Shown one piece after another: positions 12,338 to 25,300 of a DNA stretch of 64,000 bases (position 1 is the first letter of the stretch; each line of letters starts with the position of its first letter). The stretch comes from Taenia hydatigena (taxonomy: Eukaryota > Platyhelminthes > Cestoda > Cyclophyllidea > Taeniidae): positions 16,547,423-16,611,422 of the forward strand of contig JADWOT020000004.1 of the NCBI GenBank assembly GCA_036345935.2, given 5' to 3'. The position numbers and the translations under genes were made by a program. The notes under the pieces are model-generated. The model did no database searches. It had not been told where the DNA came from and was given only the letters and a program-made list of their open reading frames with translations.

Positions 12338-15300
12338 TATTTGATTGTATTATTCACCACTTATTTTGCAATGACAAGTGCTTACACCAATCTGTGTGCC
12401 ACTGCATTTTTACTTTGCAGCAATGATTAAAATTAACCTACTCCTTAGTGTCTGTATTTGGCGTTGTGGGTCCATATTTTTCTGATTTGGGGTACCGAAA
12501 GTACGAAGCGCTAATCAGCTCCTTTTCGGTAACTAACAACAATGACAGATTCTATGCATGAGGTAGAGCATTTACAAGCACCGTGCTACCGTTTGACGTG
12601 TTACGGTGTGTTATGCCATGTAGCCTGTGTGTGCAACGTCGAGGGCTGATTTGGCCCGACTCCAAGACCGAGAATGCGAGAAGGCGATGGCGGCTCTAAT
12701 GAATGCTAAACAGTAGCAGAGTTGGCATTCTGACCTTAAAATTGCGATTAGTTGCACACAAAAACTGTCTGACATCGCCACTCTCTTTGATCCAGTTGTT
12801 ATACCATAGCGTTAGGAGACGACATTTACGTGACGGACCACCGGCGGTACTTAGGCTCCGCATCACTCAGAAGGCTTCTCTCTTGTCGAATCACTAGACA
12901 ACCACTTGCAAGTCGTAGGGTGGCTAACATCCAAATCATTTTTCATAAGCACGTCGATTAACCAATTTCCGTGTCATTCACCACAACAGGGTTCAATCTA
13001 CCACGTCCATCTAAGTGAGCACACGAGTGATGAGTGGAAGTGAGCGCTGGAGGCAAAGAGAATGGCGGTCCCTCCACAATCTGGTCAGCTGAGTTCTAAT
13101 CCACCTTGCAGTGGAATGCTGCTCCAGACGCATCATTGGATCGGCATAACTTCCGCTGTCAATCAGGTTCTCAAAATTTTTAGGGTTGTTATTTGAATGA
13201 GCTGGCGAATGATGTGTGCGTAGTTTAAAAGTATGGGCTTCATGTCATGTCCCTTGTCGAACAGCAATCAGGCTCTCACTGAGGATTCCTTCAATTCTAA
13301 ACGGCCTTACAATATTCAAGGTCAATTTCGTAATTGCCTACATTCTTTACTTTCCATAAACCGTTCTCTCTGATCGACAAATGTGAAGGGGATTAAGCTA
13401 GCCTTTTTAGATGCCATTTGGTGTGTGTTTTGGTTGTATTTCGTTGCTTTCATTAATAATAGTCACCTCGAGGGTACCTTGTGTATGTCTGGAAGTTGAC
13501 CTTTCGCCAAAAATTCACATCAAAAAATGAATGATTGCTAGGGCTGAGTCACTGGGAAGAAGGCAAATTTGCAAAAAAAAGACACAGGCTATCAGAGATG
13601 GAAGTGGAAAAGCTTAACAGTTAGCACACAATGCGACGGAGTACTTTGTTTGTGTCACTTTTGTCTCAAGCCACAGCAGTTCTCTGTTTCTACTGCAGAG
13701 AGGCCTTGATGAGTGGCTTGAATTACCTCCAAAGATGATATAGTTGGGAATATTTGTCTGGAGGTAGATTTAGTTGGGAGGGTTGAATTCTGTCATGATT
13801 AAGCCGGGTTTTATCAACAAGTTTAGCTTGTTTTAGCATCCAAATTGGGTGCAAACTACGGCGACGGTAGACACGATTGAAAAAGAACAATGACTTGATG
13901 GATGAGGTAGCGCTAGCAGTGGGTGGTAGCCTCTAGAACACACTAAACGTACTGCTTAGGTTTTGAGGCCGAACCCTTGAATCGGTGGAACTGTCAGATT
14001 ATTTATGACCTCGGAAACACGAAGGAGGTGGAGGGGAAGGGCAAGCACTCTTGATGGCTTCTATGGCCAATAAAAATTAACAAAATAATGGTCCCTAAGG
14101 TGTACATGTACTTTGACATGCCTCTTTCTGCCTCCAGAGAGCGAGATAGAGGGAAAGCGAATACTTTGGTTTCTAAAGGGCGACGAAGTTCATCCTACGT
14201 GGGTACATAACACCCACATAAGAGCAAGGTCACTGCGTATGCTATGCCATCATTGACTCGGTGGTCCTTTTTGAAGGAGACCTGAACCTTTCTAGGCAAA
14301 TCTGATTCGCTTCAATACCCCTATCTCAGTACCCATTGGTGAATGATTGAGCTTACAGTTCCACGAAGATTTGGGCTTTTAACTTAGCTCCACGATAGGC
14401 GTAATGAATGCGTCACAAGACTGGTTGCAGCATCGCGGACTAGGACTTGGACGCTAATGATTGGTATCTTTGCTCACAGATGGGCGCATTTCTACCCTTA
14501 AGGCGTTTAAACCGTTCAAATGAGGGGCCGAACATATCCTTCCGGTACCGTTTGAGTTTTACATCCTCGTTCACGCTGATTAACGGCTGCTGGATCGGCT
14601 CTAGTCCAACACTTATTGTTGCATTTGCCACAGCTACAGTGACGTCTGATCTAATAATTGTAGGATCAGCAACCTCAGTTCGACCCTGAACGCTCCCCGA
14701 ACAGCCTTTGACCATGAGAAGGCAGGAGTGAACTGCAGCCATGACAACCTCTGCCACTAGCCTCCCGGACACCACCAAGCTCTATGACGGAAAGGAGGAA
14801 AGAATTCTATACGGGTGGGAGAATAAAAGAATCTATGCAAGCTGCACTTATGATGGCAAAACTGAGGCATTTTCCGACTTCTGCATGTGGTGTGATGCAA
14901 TAAACCGCTTGACTAGACATTAGGCGTCTACTTCAGGAGGAGCTGTAGAGAATCTTAAACCAAAACAGACACTTGACGGTGCAATTAAGAAGGTTATGAG
15001 CTAATGGCGAAGGAAGGACAAAAACACAGACCGCTATCATTAGTCCAGACAGTGTCCAACCATAGGTGAGGCAAGTAGTCGCGACTTTAATGGTCTGCAA
15101 TTAATTTCCTCCTTTTGGCACCTACCGTCCTCTGAATCAGCAGCGGGTGGAATGCGAAGATCAAAAACAATCAGCGCAGCTGCTAAATCTCATTCATTGA
15201 AAAAGAATCTGACAAGATTGGAAATGTAATATTCTGTGGATGAATTAATCGGCGCGCCTAGATTTCCATTTTATAGATAATAGAACGTCTTGTATCCGCC

Positions 15301-15955
15301 ACATTAGCCCACGACCCATCCTTTTGCGGAAAGTGTAGTCACCCGGATGATTAATGAGCCGTGTCATTCGCCTTGATAACGCAACAACGCGTTCAATCCC
15401 GCAGGCATGTGTTCGCGTGGATTCAAGCACCGACTTGTATGCCATATCTGCAATGCAATCAAGCCCATGACGTTTAGCGGTACCATGGAAATTTCGATTG
15501 CAAAGAAGCCTGTTGCATCAAAATGTTCGCATGAGTTTCTTTTGCTGGCAATAACTCTTTATGGTGATTTCATTGCTGGCAATAAAAGGGAGCTATGCCT
15601 TCCTTGTGGCAGTGGGTAGAGGTATGGAGGAAGCGAATGATTAGTATCCACACGTCTTCTTCCTCGAGGCAAGTAGAGACTAAAATAAACTAAAAAACTT
15701 AATGGGCCGTAAAAGAAGCCTAGAAATGGTTAAAATAACCATAACTCACCGGGAAAAATTGCATATCTTAAGCTACTAAGTTGGCTGGACTGGAGGTGGG
15801 GGACATCTCCTTTTATGTGGAGAAATGGATGATGACTGGACAATGGCCGGGCAAGATTTGAGTCACAGAGCATGAAGAAGAGATTTTCACTAAAATGCAC
15901 CCTTTTTAGGTGGATTTACGTGCTTAATGAAGGCGTTTCCACTTCCCGCCATATA

Positions 15956-15981
15956 CTACTTATTTAAACACTTGTAAGTAG
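15956..15981. repeat. CTACTTA...TAAGTAG hairpin, copy 1
   Basis: Seven-base perfect stem with a 12-nt loop reading TTTAAACACTTG. Confidence 0.6.
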
Positions 15982-17956
15982 CACGACAACCTTCAAAAAA
16001 TCCTGAAACATGTATCCCACAATTGAATCTTTTACTTTAAAAGACCATTTTACGTAGTAATAGCAATCACTTTTTACGGAAAGGAATTGATTTTGCCATT
16101 TTGTTCCCGAAATTTCATGTGTTCGATGTCGTCGTATTAAAAGGCTATTCAGGGACCAGATAATTAGGCAACAATAAAAGGTTTCATCCAACTCGCTACA
16201 AGCTAGAACTCGTCGGCCTGTATATTAATTGAAATTTAGTCCTTAACTTTCAAAACGGTTCGCGACTGGGAGACTATTTTGCGGATTGGCCAACTGTCGA
16301 AATGCCCGAAAACAGAAACGCCTAATCACCTAGATGGTGCTGCTATGACGGAAGTGGCACGGCAAATTGCCATAACGCCTCCTAACAATGCCCAAAAAAG
16401 TCAACTGACAGAAAAGATTATTGCTGCATTAGTGAAGGGCGAAATGCGCAGCACTGACAGCCACATCCACTCCGCCCTGTGGGACGAAGCGCGCATGACT
16501 GACGACTAGGGCCAAAAATACACGCATTTTAAGTATCATTCACTTGGTTTTGTTTCGCCTGTTGTATGTATGTGAATGAACGAGGCTTGTAAAGTGGCAT
16601 GGGGACTGACGTCATTAAGCCTGCCTTCCAAGTGGGCTCTCAGAGAGTGGCAGGTAGTGGCTTCTCCCACTGTAAACCTACTATTTTGTAATATGGCGTT
16701 CATTAGAACTGTGAACCAGTGGAAAAGAATTTTGATTAGCTGTACCGATCAAGAGAAACTTTTGCATTACAACTTCCTACCTTTTCACCACCGTACAGGT
16801 TGTTATGGCTTTAAGAGTTGTGATGGAATCCTTCTTGCTCATAGGCTGGCTGATCACGAAAAGGAGTAAGTTTTACACCTTTGAAGAAACTTTGAGATGA
16901 TAGGGTGTAATGCGAGGAAAGGGTGGGGCTGTTGAAACGATCTTCCTATTGGTGATGGCTCCAAAAACGCTACTGTAATGTGACGAATCCGAGCCTCGGC
17001 TTACCTAACAATATCCGGCAACCCATTGACGGGCAATTCCGTCTCTGCCCGGCTTAACCCTTAGCCCAGATTCCTTACTACCCATAAAGGAATCCTATAT
17101 TTAGTAAATCCCCAGCTGAAACAATTCAACTCAATAGATGCTCCGGGGAACCACAAAACCTCAGCACTGGAAGACAGTTATGTAGCGCACCAAGACGAAT
17201 GAGGACACGATGGCAGGGCAGATTGTGTGCGGTCGACCTACCGGAGAGCTTGAAGGGATGCAGTGGCATGTCCCAGAAGCCATACAATGGTGGAGTTTTA
17301 ATTGACCCGCTACCCAAACCAGGAGTTCATCCTCCTCCAAATTCACCACTGCATAGCTGACAAGAAAGAGCCTTTGAAGTTCTTAACGCATCGGCCTCCT
17401 CATGCCACCTAGGCTAGTGGGGTAGTAGCTATTCTAGTCGGCTAGAATAAAGTCATTTTTATGTGTCTTACTTCGTCTTTGGGCATACCTCTGGGACTAA
17501 AAGTCCGAAATCGCAAGAGGAAAAAAAGAAAATTTTACATTTTGTCACCATTAAACGCCAAATGCAGCTTATCAGCAAAAAGACGGCTGTTACGACTTCA
17601 TTCCTACCAAATGAAATGAAAAGGAACTTCACCACATGCCAGTTAGTTGTTCCTCCCTCATCAGTTGACATGAATGACCAAGTAGGGAGCAAAGTCTGAA
17701 GTATAACAGCACATTTGACCGTTAAAAGCCGTGTTCTGGCTTGGGATTGATTCTCAGCAGTCGCCAACTTGTTTAGGGTAGAAGTGCATATTCACTGCGG
17801 TCGTGGTCAGGCAAGGCAGGCAGGTGGGTAGGCAGCCGAACGGTAGCATTTCTCCCCAAATTTTACTCTTTCACTCTCCTTCCCCCACCCCCTTCTGGTT
17901 AAGGTCGTTTTCAGTTCCGATCGGCTAGATTGCCTACTGCCTGCAAGCTCACCTGC

Positions 17957-17970
17957 CCGGCCGGCCGGCC
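17957..17970. repeat. GC-only palindrome CCGGCCGGCCGGCC
   Basis: A 14-nt CCGG/GGCC tandem palindrome in otherwise moderate-GC sequence, about 140 nt after a GGCAGGCAGG-type tract. It is CpG-containing and could be a protein-binding site or chance. Confidence 0.6.
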
Positions 17971-18638
17971 AAGCGGAGGGTAATTAGCTGTACTTTTGTC
18001 TTACAAGATGTTGAACTCTTGCAAGCACACGTCCACGCATGTACATGGGAGAATTTTAGTGTCGCTCCTAAAAGTGAATTTTCTGGTGGAATTGGAAGCA
18101 AATGGAGCGTGTAAGTGCACCCGCTGATGTCGAAAGTAATAAGCGCATGTTTCGGTCCTACGGTGGCTAGGGCCGTTTACTGAGGCGAAAGACAAAAAGA
18201 AGGGCAAGAACATTTTTAAGCCTTCGTCCAAAGAAAAATGGAGTTTTTACAGGTCTCCTACTCCAGCCAGAAGCATTGGCAGTTGGCAAATGGTAGAGTT
18301 GGACAATGTGGAACAATTAACCTACTTGCCCTTCCTTCATGGGTGGATAAATTGCCCTATTCACAAAAAGGCAATGCAGAGAATAAACACGTACTCTGCC
18401 ATTGTCATTACGCGGCGAGGATGCGCTCTGAGATAAGAGAAGATGGAAATGGAAAGTGCTAGCATGCATGCAGTCGGTGGAGGCTATTCAACGTTTCATC
18501 AACATGCAGACCTAAAAGTACTGGCCATGGAGCTGAACATGTTAGAGATATAATAAAAAAAGATAACAATAAACTTCGACTGATAGCCAAATGCTGCACT
18601 TGCCAAAATAAAAGAAGTGCAAATTGACTGCCACCCGC

Positions 18639-18654
18639 GTCACATATGTATGGC
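18639..18654. repeat. Palindrome family copy 5 (GTCACATATGTATGGC)
   Basis: Left arm and centre intact, right arm decayed to ATGGC. A partial CATATGTGCAAC follows about 20 nt later. Confidence 0.55.
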
Positions 18655-21600
18655 GTCCTTAGTACAACATAGCATATGTGCAACATTTTACCCTTAGAGG
18701 AGGTAAATTGTAGTATTGCTTTATAAAACAGTTGACTTAATCAGGAATTGGGACTCTCATAATCATAAAGCATCTGACATGAGGCGGCTTTTGTTTGGCC
18801 AACCACCTTGATAGCGTCTTTTCATCGAGTAGCCTTCTTTCGAAGAAAGAGTACACGAGAGTCGCCTCAGACTTAATTAAACTACATCACTAAATACCTT
18901 CGTACTAGGACATGGTCTGATCTTTGACATCAGAGATATTGAGATATTGAGATGTCGGCTCTACTGATAGCGTCCCATCTTGCTTCTTAATTATAGCATT
19001 AGATAGTTTAAAGTGACAGGAGGCAGTTTACTATGGTCACTGCTGCCTTTCGGGGGTGTCAAATCAAAAGCGGATGCCGTTATTCAGCTTCTCTCGACTT
19101 CAGTTACTTAGTAAATGTAGTTCCAAGCTTTCCTAAGCTTGTATCTTTATCAAAATATAGCAGGAGAGTTCGTCAAACAAGTGGAGCTCAAGGAAGAGAG
19201 GTGATGATATAGCAACTCTATTGTTCCTCTAATGTTTAGCCCTCATACAGTTTACATTTTGAGTGCCGTTCTACCGGCACCAAGGCGTAAACTTTCTCGT
19301 GGACAAGTGACTCACCATGTTTTCAGTCCAGTTGTTTTGTGTACAAGTAATAAAGGCGAAAAACGCAATTGCATCGTTAAGGCACTCTCCTAGACCACAT
19401 CCAGATAAGATCGGGTAATGTCAGTTCTCTCCTAAGATTTCGCTGTAGCGATAAAGTACTATATCTAAGTAACATTCTCGTACAAAAAAAGCAATTTATG
19501 AATAAAACTACTCTTTATAGGTCATCTTAAAGGCTGATGGCATCGGAGACAACGTGAGCCATTCTGAAGAGCAAAGAAAGCTGATTGGATGATTTTGGAG
19601 TCCAAGTAGCCAACCAGATTCTTGTAGGAGATGTCCCTTTTCGACCAAAAATTAAGGGAAAGTTAATGGATTTAATTTTTGCCACAACGCAGGTTATAAA
19701 TTAAGCTGCCCAAAAAAGCGCAGTTTAGGTACTGTTTGTTCAACTCTTGGTTTTTATTTAGGCGGGCATTCGAGGCTCTTCCGATGTAATTTCTCTAAGC
19801 GGCATATTCTACGGGCCATGTAAGTAGTTCCTCCCTATCTCTAGCCCTTCTGTACATCTACAACACACTTTCTGCCCAAAAACAATGACTTAGGACGCCA
19901 AGGCTACCACCGAAACCAATGTTAATCACCCGAAATGATGGAGAAAGTTGATAGGATAATTCGGAAAAGCAAACAACCAATCATATTTTTGCATGAGTTT
20001 TACCCAGTTGCCATTTTAAGATGATCGCGGAAAACACTCCCTTGTTAAATTTTCACCTTAGCAAAATCTCTGTGCCCCATGTTGAGGGAATGTGTAAAGA
20101 TGAAACACGTAACCCGCTAAAATGCCAAAAAAGTGAACGCACAATGTAAGCAAGCGTAAATTTTGCAGATCTAGCCATATCGCTATGGTACAGAAATAAG
20201 TAGAAGTATATTAGGCGTTCTGCGTGGCTTCACAATGCCAAAGTACATTGAATGTTCCTGTATAAAATATGCCAAAAGACAAAAAGATTCACGCAAGCGT
20301 AAAAAAATGAGTACGTTTAATTTTCTTCTTGTATCTGTTAGATTGGACAGTCACGTGACCATTTACTCGGTTCTTCTCTCGTGAGTTGAACACGCTATTT
20401 AGAAAGACTCTTTGTTTTGATAAAACAACATAGCAAACAGTATTTACTAATAACGAGTGAGAGTAGTACGCTGATGAAGCCGACATTCTAGTCGTGGTAT
20501 TTATTAACACCAAAGGGTTTGGTAGAGTTGCGGAAGGTAAACATTTGTACGTTTGTCTCCAAAATTTTGACACTCGTGGAGCGCGGTAACACCGCCTAAA
20601 TTGCAACATGATGACCTTTGGGAGTTTTATTGAAATAAATCACCGCAACAAGCCACACAGCCATGTGAGTGAAGGTGTTTGTTTATTGGCTCCTTTTTTA
20701 GATTAAACACAAAAATTTCCGTTGCGTGTTGGTGAAAAAAACTGGTTTCATGCCATCAGCAATGCAGGGATATTCTACTTATTAGTTTGTTAGTAGCAGC
20801 CAATTTGTATGATGTATAGAATTCATCAATCGTGGAAGGCATAAGTGAAGGTCGTTGAATCTGTGCCAATATTATTAGCACAGAATTTACGCATTTAAAC
20901 TCATGGAAGGAATGAAAGGACACGTGCCAGATATACCCTATTTGAAAATCTTAAATCAAGATAATCCTCACTAAAGATCTTGCGGCTCTATAATACGTTA
21001 GTCTAATCTGTAGATTTAGCAGTGCAGTCCTTTGAACTCCATGATTTTGGTTTTCTTGACGGTGGTAGGGCGTTCCGCGCACACCCACAGTCCCAAGTCC
21101 GTCTTCCATTTTTGTCAGGCCTGCTGTGTCTTTAGGGATGACTCAGAGAACTCTACTGATAGCAACGATTAGCAAGCGCAAAACAAGTGGATATTATTAA
21201 AGTTAAACCTAATGAAAGCAACATGCCGGCCATAACTTTTGGAATCTGTGGTGGCACTTTGTGTCGAGGATACCAAAACTCATTCTATTTTACCTGGTGC
21301 TTCTACACTTTTTTGTAAAACCAACTAATAACCTGGAGGATCATTCAAGGCAAAGGACCTGAAAGGGTGTAATATTAGGATTCGATACTACCAATAAAAG
21401 CAGGGAATCGAAGAAACAATGCCAATCATGCATTCAAATAAACTGAATCAAAATTAAACAGCCGAATAGACAGGAAGAAAGTACAAACGCGAAAATATGG
21501 ATGCAGAATGACCGTGGCCTACGGCTAGTAACTTTATAGAATGAAGCAAACATAAGGGCTAAAACTAGAGATAGCGAAAAAGAAGGCACACTAATTTTAA

Positions 21601-22394
21601 ACAGCAGTTTTTAACGCTTTTTAAGGGGTCGCGTCGACATATAGAACAGCGGGAATCTCCACCACTAATAGCAAAGCCAACGCTCAAATTAGGGGTTTGG
21701 GCAAACATGGGATAGCGCAAGGCTTGCCAGTGCTGATGACGCCCTAAATAGCTTTGTCATTTATCCATTCGACTCACGGTGATATGAGACAATGCACAAT
21801 GCAAGGAATTGGTTCTATGCATAAGAGTGGTAGACTACTAGAAAAGCTTAAAAATATCCTCTGTATCATGTGGCTAAGATGTAAGCAAAAGCATTACACA
21901 CACCGAATGAACTGTCTGATAATACCAATAACGCAGCAAAAATAATGTTTAAGTTTTGCAAACACGTTAACTAGTAAATTGGTGGTGGATTCACCACAGA
22001 CTTAACATTTCCAAACATAAATGATTTTTGAACGTGCTTCGTACAGTTCAATTAAGTTACAGACGTTTACATATTGTGCTTTTGTTAAAGGAATGATTTT
22101 GTTGAATGTTCCCACTGCAACTGCGGCAGCATATTTTGCTTATCAGTGCTTTTTAATCATAAAAATAATTAAAAATAGACATTACGCATCTATCTATGTC
22201 TGAGATTTGTGGTTTGCTTTAATAACAATCATGTACGTACGACTGTGAAAAATTGGCAATTGTCAAGGCCTAGCAAAGCTTCAAGGCAGACATGCAATTG
22301 GTCATTAGGCAGTTCTAACTCGAGGCTGAAATCGTCCAGTTTACCTGAATGACCTACTAACTCGAGGTTCGAGGCGCAGGTTTGGGGTCGAGTG

Positions 22395-25300
22395 ATGGAG
22401 TCTGCAGTCACAACAGAAGCACAAGCTCTTTTTGACTACGACCGACAGCATTTTGATGAGGTGTGTATTTTTTGCTGCTAAACTGCCCTAGTTGTCCTTT
22501 AGAACTGGTGATGTAATCAAAGTATTGAAGGAAATTGAAGGGGGCTGGTGGCACGGTGAACTAAACGGAACACAGGGTTGGTTTCCCAGCAATTATGTCC
22601 GGAAAATACGTAAAATGCACATAGCTTATTGACGCAACCTAGTTTCAAGCTCTAGGGCCACGGATACTAGTCACCTTCTAAGTTTTCAACAAGAGGTAAG
22701 GTTTGTGTTGGGCATCATTCGCCCTTTAGATTGTGCAGCATATTCTTGAGGGTGAATCCAAACAAATAGCTGATTTGAATTTGCTTACACGCATTTTGAA
22801 GCCAAACGTCGAAGTTTTGTCCAAATTGTAACCATCAATTCGATAACTTTATTCTGCATAGCCCATTCATGTCCAAGTTGTCAATATTTGTGGATAAATT
22901 AACACAAATAATTCATTTGCACGAATCGATTGCAAGGGTGCTGGAAAAAATGAAACCGTAATATAGTCCTTACGGTGTCCAGTAATTATTTAGGCTGTCG
23001 CGGCCAAAATTCGTCGGAAAATTGTTTTTAGACGTTGCTAAGAGCATGGATCAGTTGGCGGGTGAATACACACGCTCCTGTGCATACATTGAATTCGGTC
23101 TGCAAGAGAGCAGTACAACAATTCCCGTCGCTGTTGGTGCGGTCGGTCAGGATTTATACTCCACAAAGACCAAGTCCCTCTTCGCAAGTGTGCATGACCG
23201 ACTCTCACGATACCCTATTTTGCTGAAGGAGACAGAGCGGTATTACGAGGTATCATGTGCCGTATCTATAACTCAATTGCTCTCATTCAGGATCCTCATC
23301 CCGACAGGGCAGCAATCTGCAAAGCGATGCAAGTCTACTCAGAGATTTTGGATCGTTGTAATCTGCTTCGCAATCTGCGGGAAGCGGACATTGAGGTGCT
23401 TTCGTCTGAAATTCGTGGTCTTCCCGATCAGGTGACCGATTTTGGATCCTAAGTTGACATTAGCTAAATGCGCGTCATCGCAGCCGAAACCTTTTTTAAA
23501 TAGGCGGGTGAACTAAGAGTTTTTTTTTACACAAGCTTCTTCGTGACACGAATCTTTGTTGACCGTTTTGATAATGAGTGGCGTCGGGTGTATGTTTTGA
23601 GGACTTCTGTATTAGCACGCGATTTTGATAATCGAAAAAACGGTCCACGTGGGACAATGTCGAGATGAAAACAACAAAATTTTCCATGGTTTTTTTTGCT
23701 AAATGCACTGGACAACTTGGCATAACGCAGCACTGTAAGAAAACTTGGTAGTTTGGCATATTCCCCCAGTTTAAAGTTAGACTACTGCTGGAGGAGTGTT
23801 TAGTTGCATTTGGGTCTGCCGTTCCAACCACCATTAGTTTACTATGCGTTGCCGGTTTCGGACAGGCGCAAACGTCCGGCACAATGAGCGGATCTAGCGA
23901 AGTGTAGGCTGAGCCCTAGTAAATGCTAAAAGCTGACTGTCTGTTTTGTACCGTTTTGATTCTATTTTAATCCCTAGCCGACAATGTTTGTTAAGGCTAC
24001 GATTGACTGCGAGAGGTGGGAGTCTTTCGCAAGCAATCTGTTAAAATGATAATAGTGCTCATTATCGTCATCTTAAAACGACTTTTGTTTTCTTGCAACA
24101 GTCGCGCCTCCAAATTAATGACCCAACCTTGACCCTGAAGGCAAGCATTTGCGTTGCCGACAGCGACGGTCACTTGGCTATTGATTCCTCCAAGCCTCAA
24201 GCTGTTCTCCTCCTCTACCCCAGCTTCGTCATCATCCTCTCTACTGTCTCTCCCTGGATCTACCAGTTTCGCGTAAGCTATCCCTACCTCAGCGAGCCCA
24301 AACACTCTCCTTTTAGATGCACGTACCCATCGCAAACATCACAGTAACAGCTCTGCAGGAAAACGAAAACTTGATCAGTGTCAAGATTGTAGGTAAGGGA
24401 TTCCTCCATGCGTAGGCATGATCTCTGTGCCGGTTGGCCAACGCTACGTTATTTTTTCCCGACCTCTTTAGGCGGCAGTTCTCCTTCAGAGGAACACAAT
24501 CTCCACCTCTGGTGCACTGGGGTATGCACTCGTGACCTCTTTTACTCCACGATCACGGAGTTCATTCGAAACTCGAAGGTTAGTTTCCTTAGGCGGTGGT
24601 GCGTGATTCGTTCTTTATTCATCCAAGCAAAGTCGCATGGTTGATGTTTCATTCGGATGGATTAGTTGGAAACTTTATAATTCAAGCATTGCTTCCACAA
24701 ACAACCTATTTTAGCCTAGATTCGTGGTCAGCACGGTGAGTTAGCTCTACGTCTCGTCGAAGGAATGTCATAGTCATTATCTCCCCTAATCTAAAGGCAT
24801 TTTGGTTTTTATGCACTCACACAATTATCGCCAGTCCTGCATATGCCTCAACATGCCCTACTCACACATTTCCTCATTTTCGCATAACCACGGGGTGCGT
24901 GCCAATTTTACGTTTCGGTGCTTGTTTGTTTTGGTCCGAGGTCGTAATCGCTGCCAATTTGCATTCTGCCTCCTGTGCGTCTGTCATCCTTCATCTGCTA
25001 ACCACTCCACTAGTAAGGTAGGCAGGACGGTACAAGTTAAGCCGGTCAGGTTAGACTCGATTTCAAGGTAGACTAATATTCCAGTGCCGGTCCATTTTAG
25101 TCTGAAGTTATAACTGCTACTCCTCTTCTACAAACCACTCACTTAACCTTCTATGTACCTTGCCATCTAGGCTAGCGTTGAATTGGTGGTATTACCGTCA
25201 TTATCATAATGCGAAAGTCTTTTGATGTAAAGTTTGGAGGAATGTTCCATGCGGCAGTGATAATTGATTGAGAAGGAGGATTGGTTCATTTTTTCAACTA

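Larger units (their letters stand above)
1..22394. other. 22.4 kb without a recognised gene
   Basis: Apart from the entries listed inside it, I see no spliced or unspliced conserved coding sequence on either strand. The first 1.2 kb is rich in GT/CA and CAT-type repeats; the rest is unique-looking sequence near the window's average composition. It may be intergenic, or the intron or 5' region of a gene whose exons are too short or too diverged for me to recognise. Confidence 0.5.

Noticed and set aside
23496..23882. 128-codon minus-strand frame in a PIX intron
   Set aside because: No family features or splice partners; it lies wholly within the 670-nt intron between DH and PH exons.
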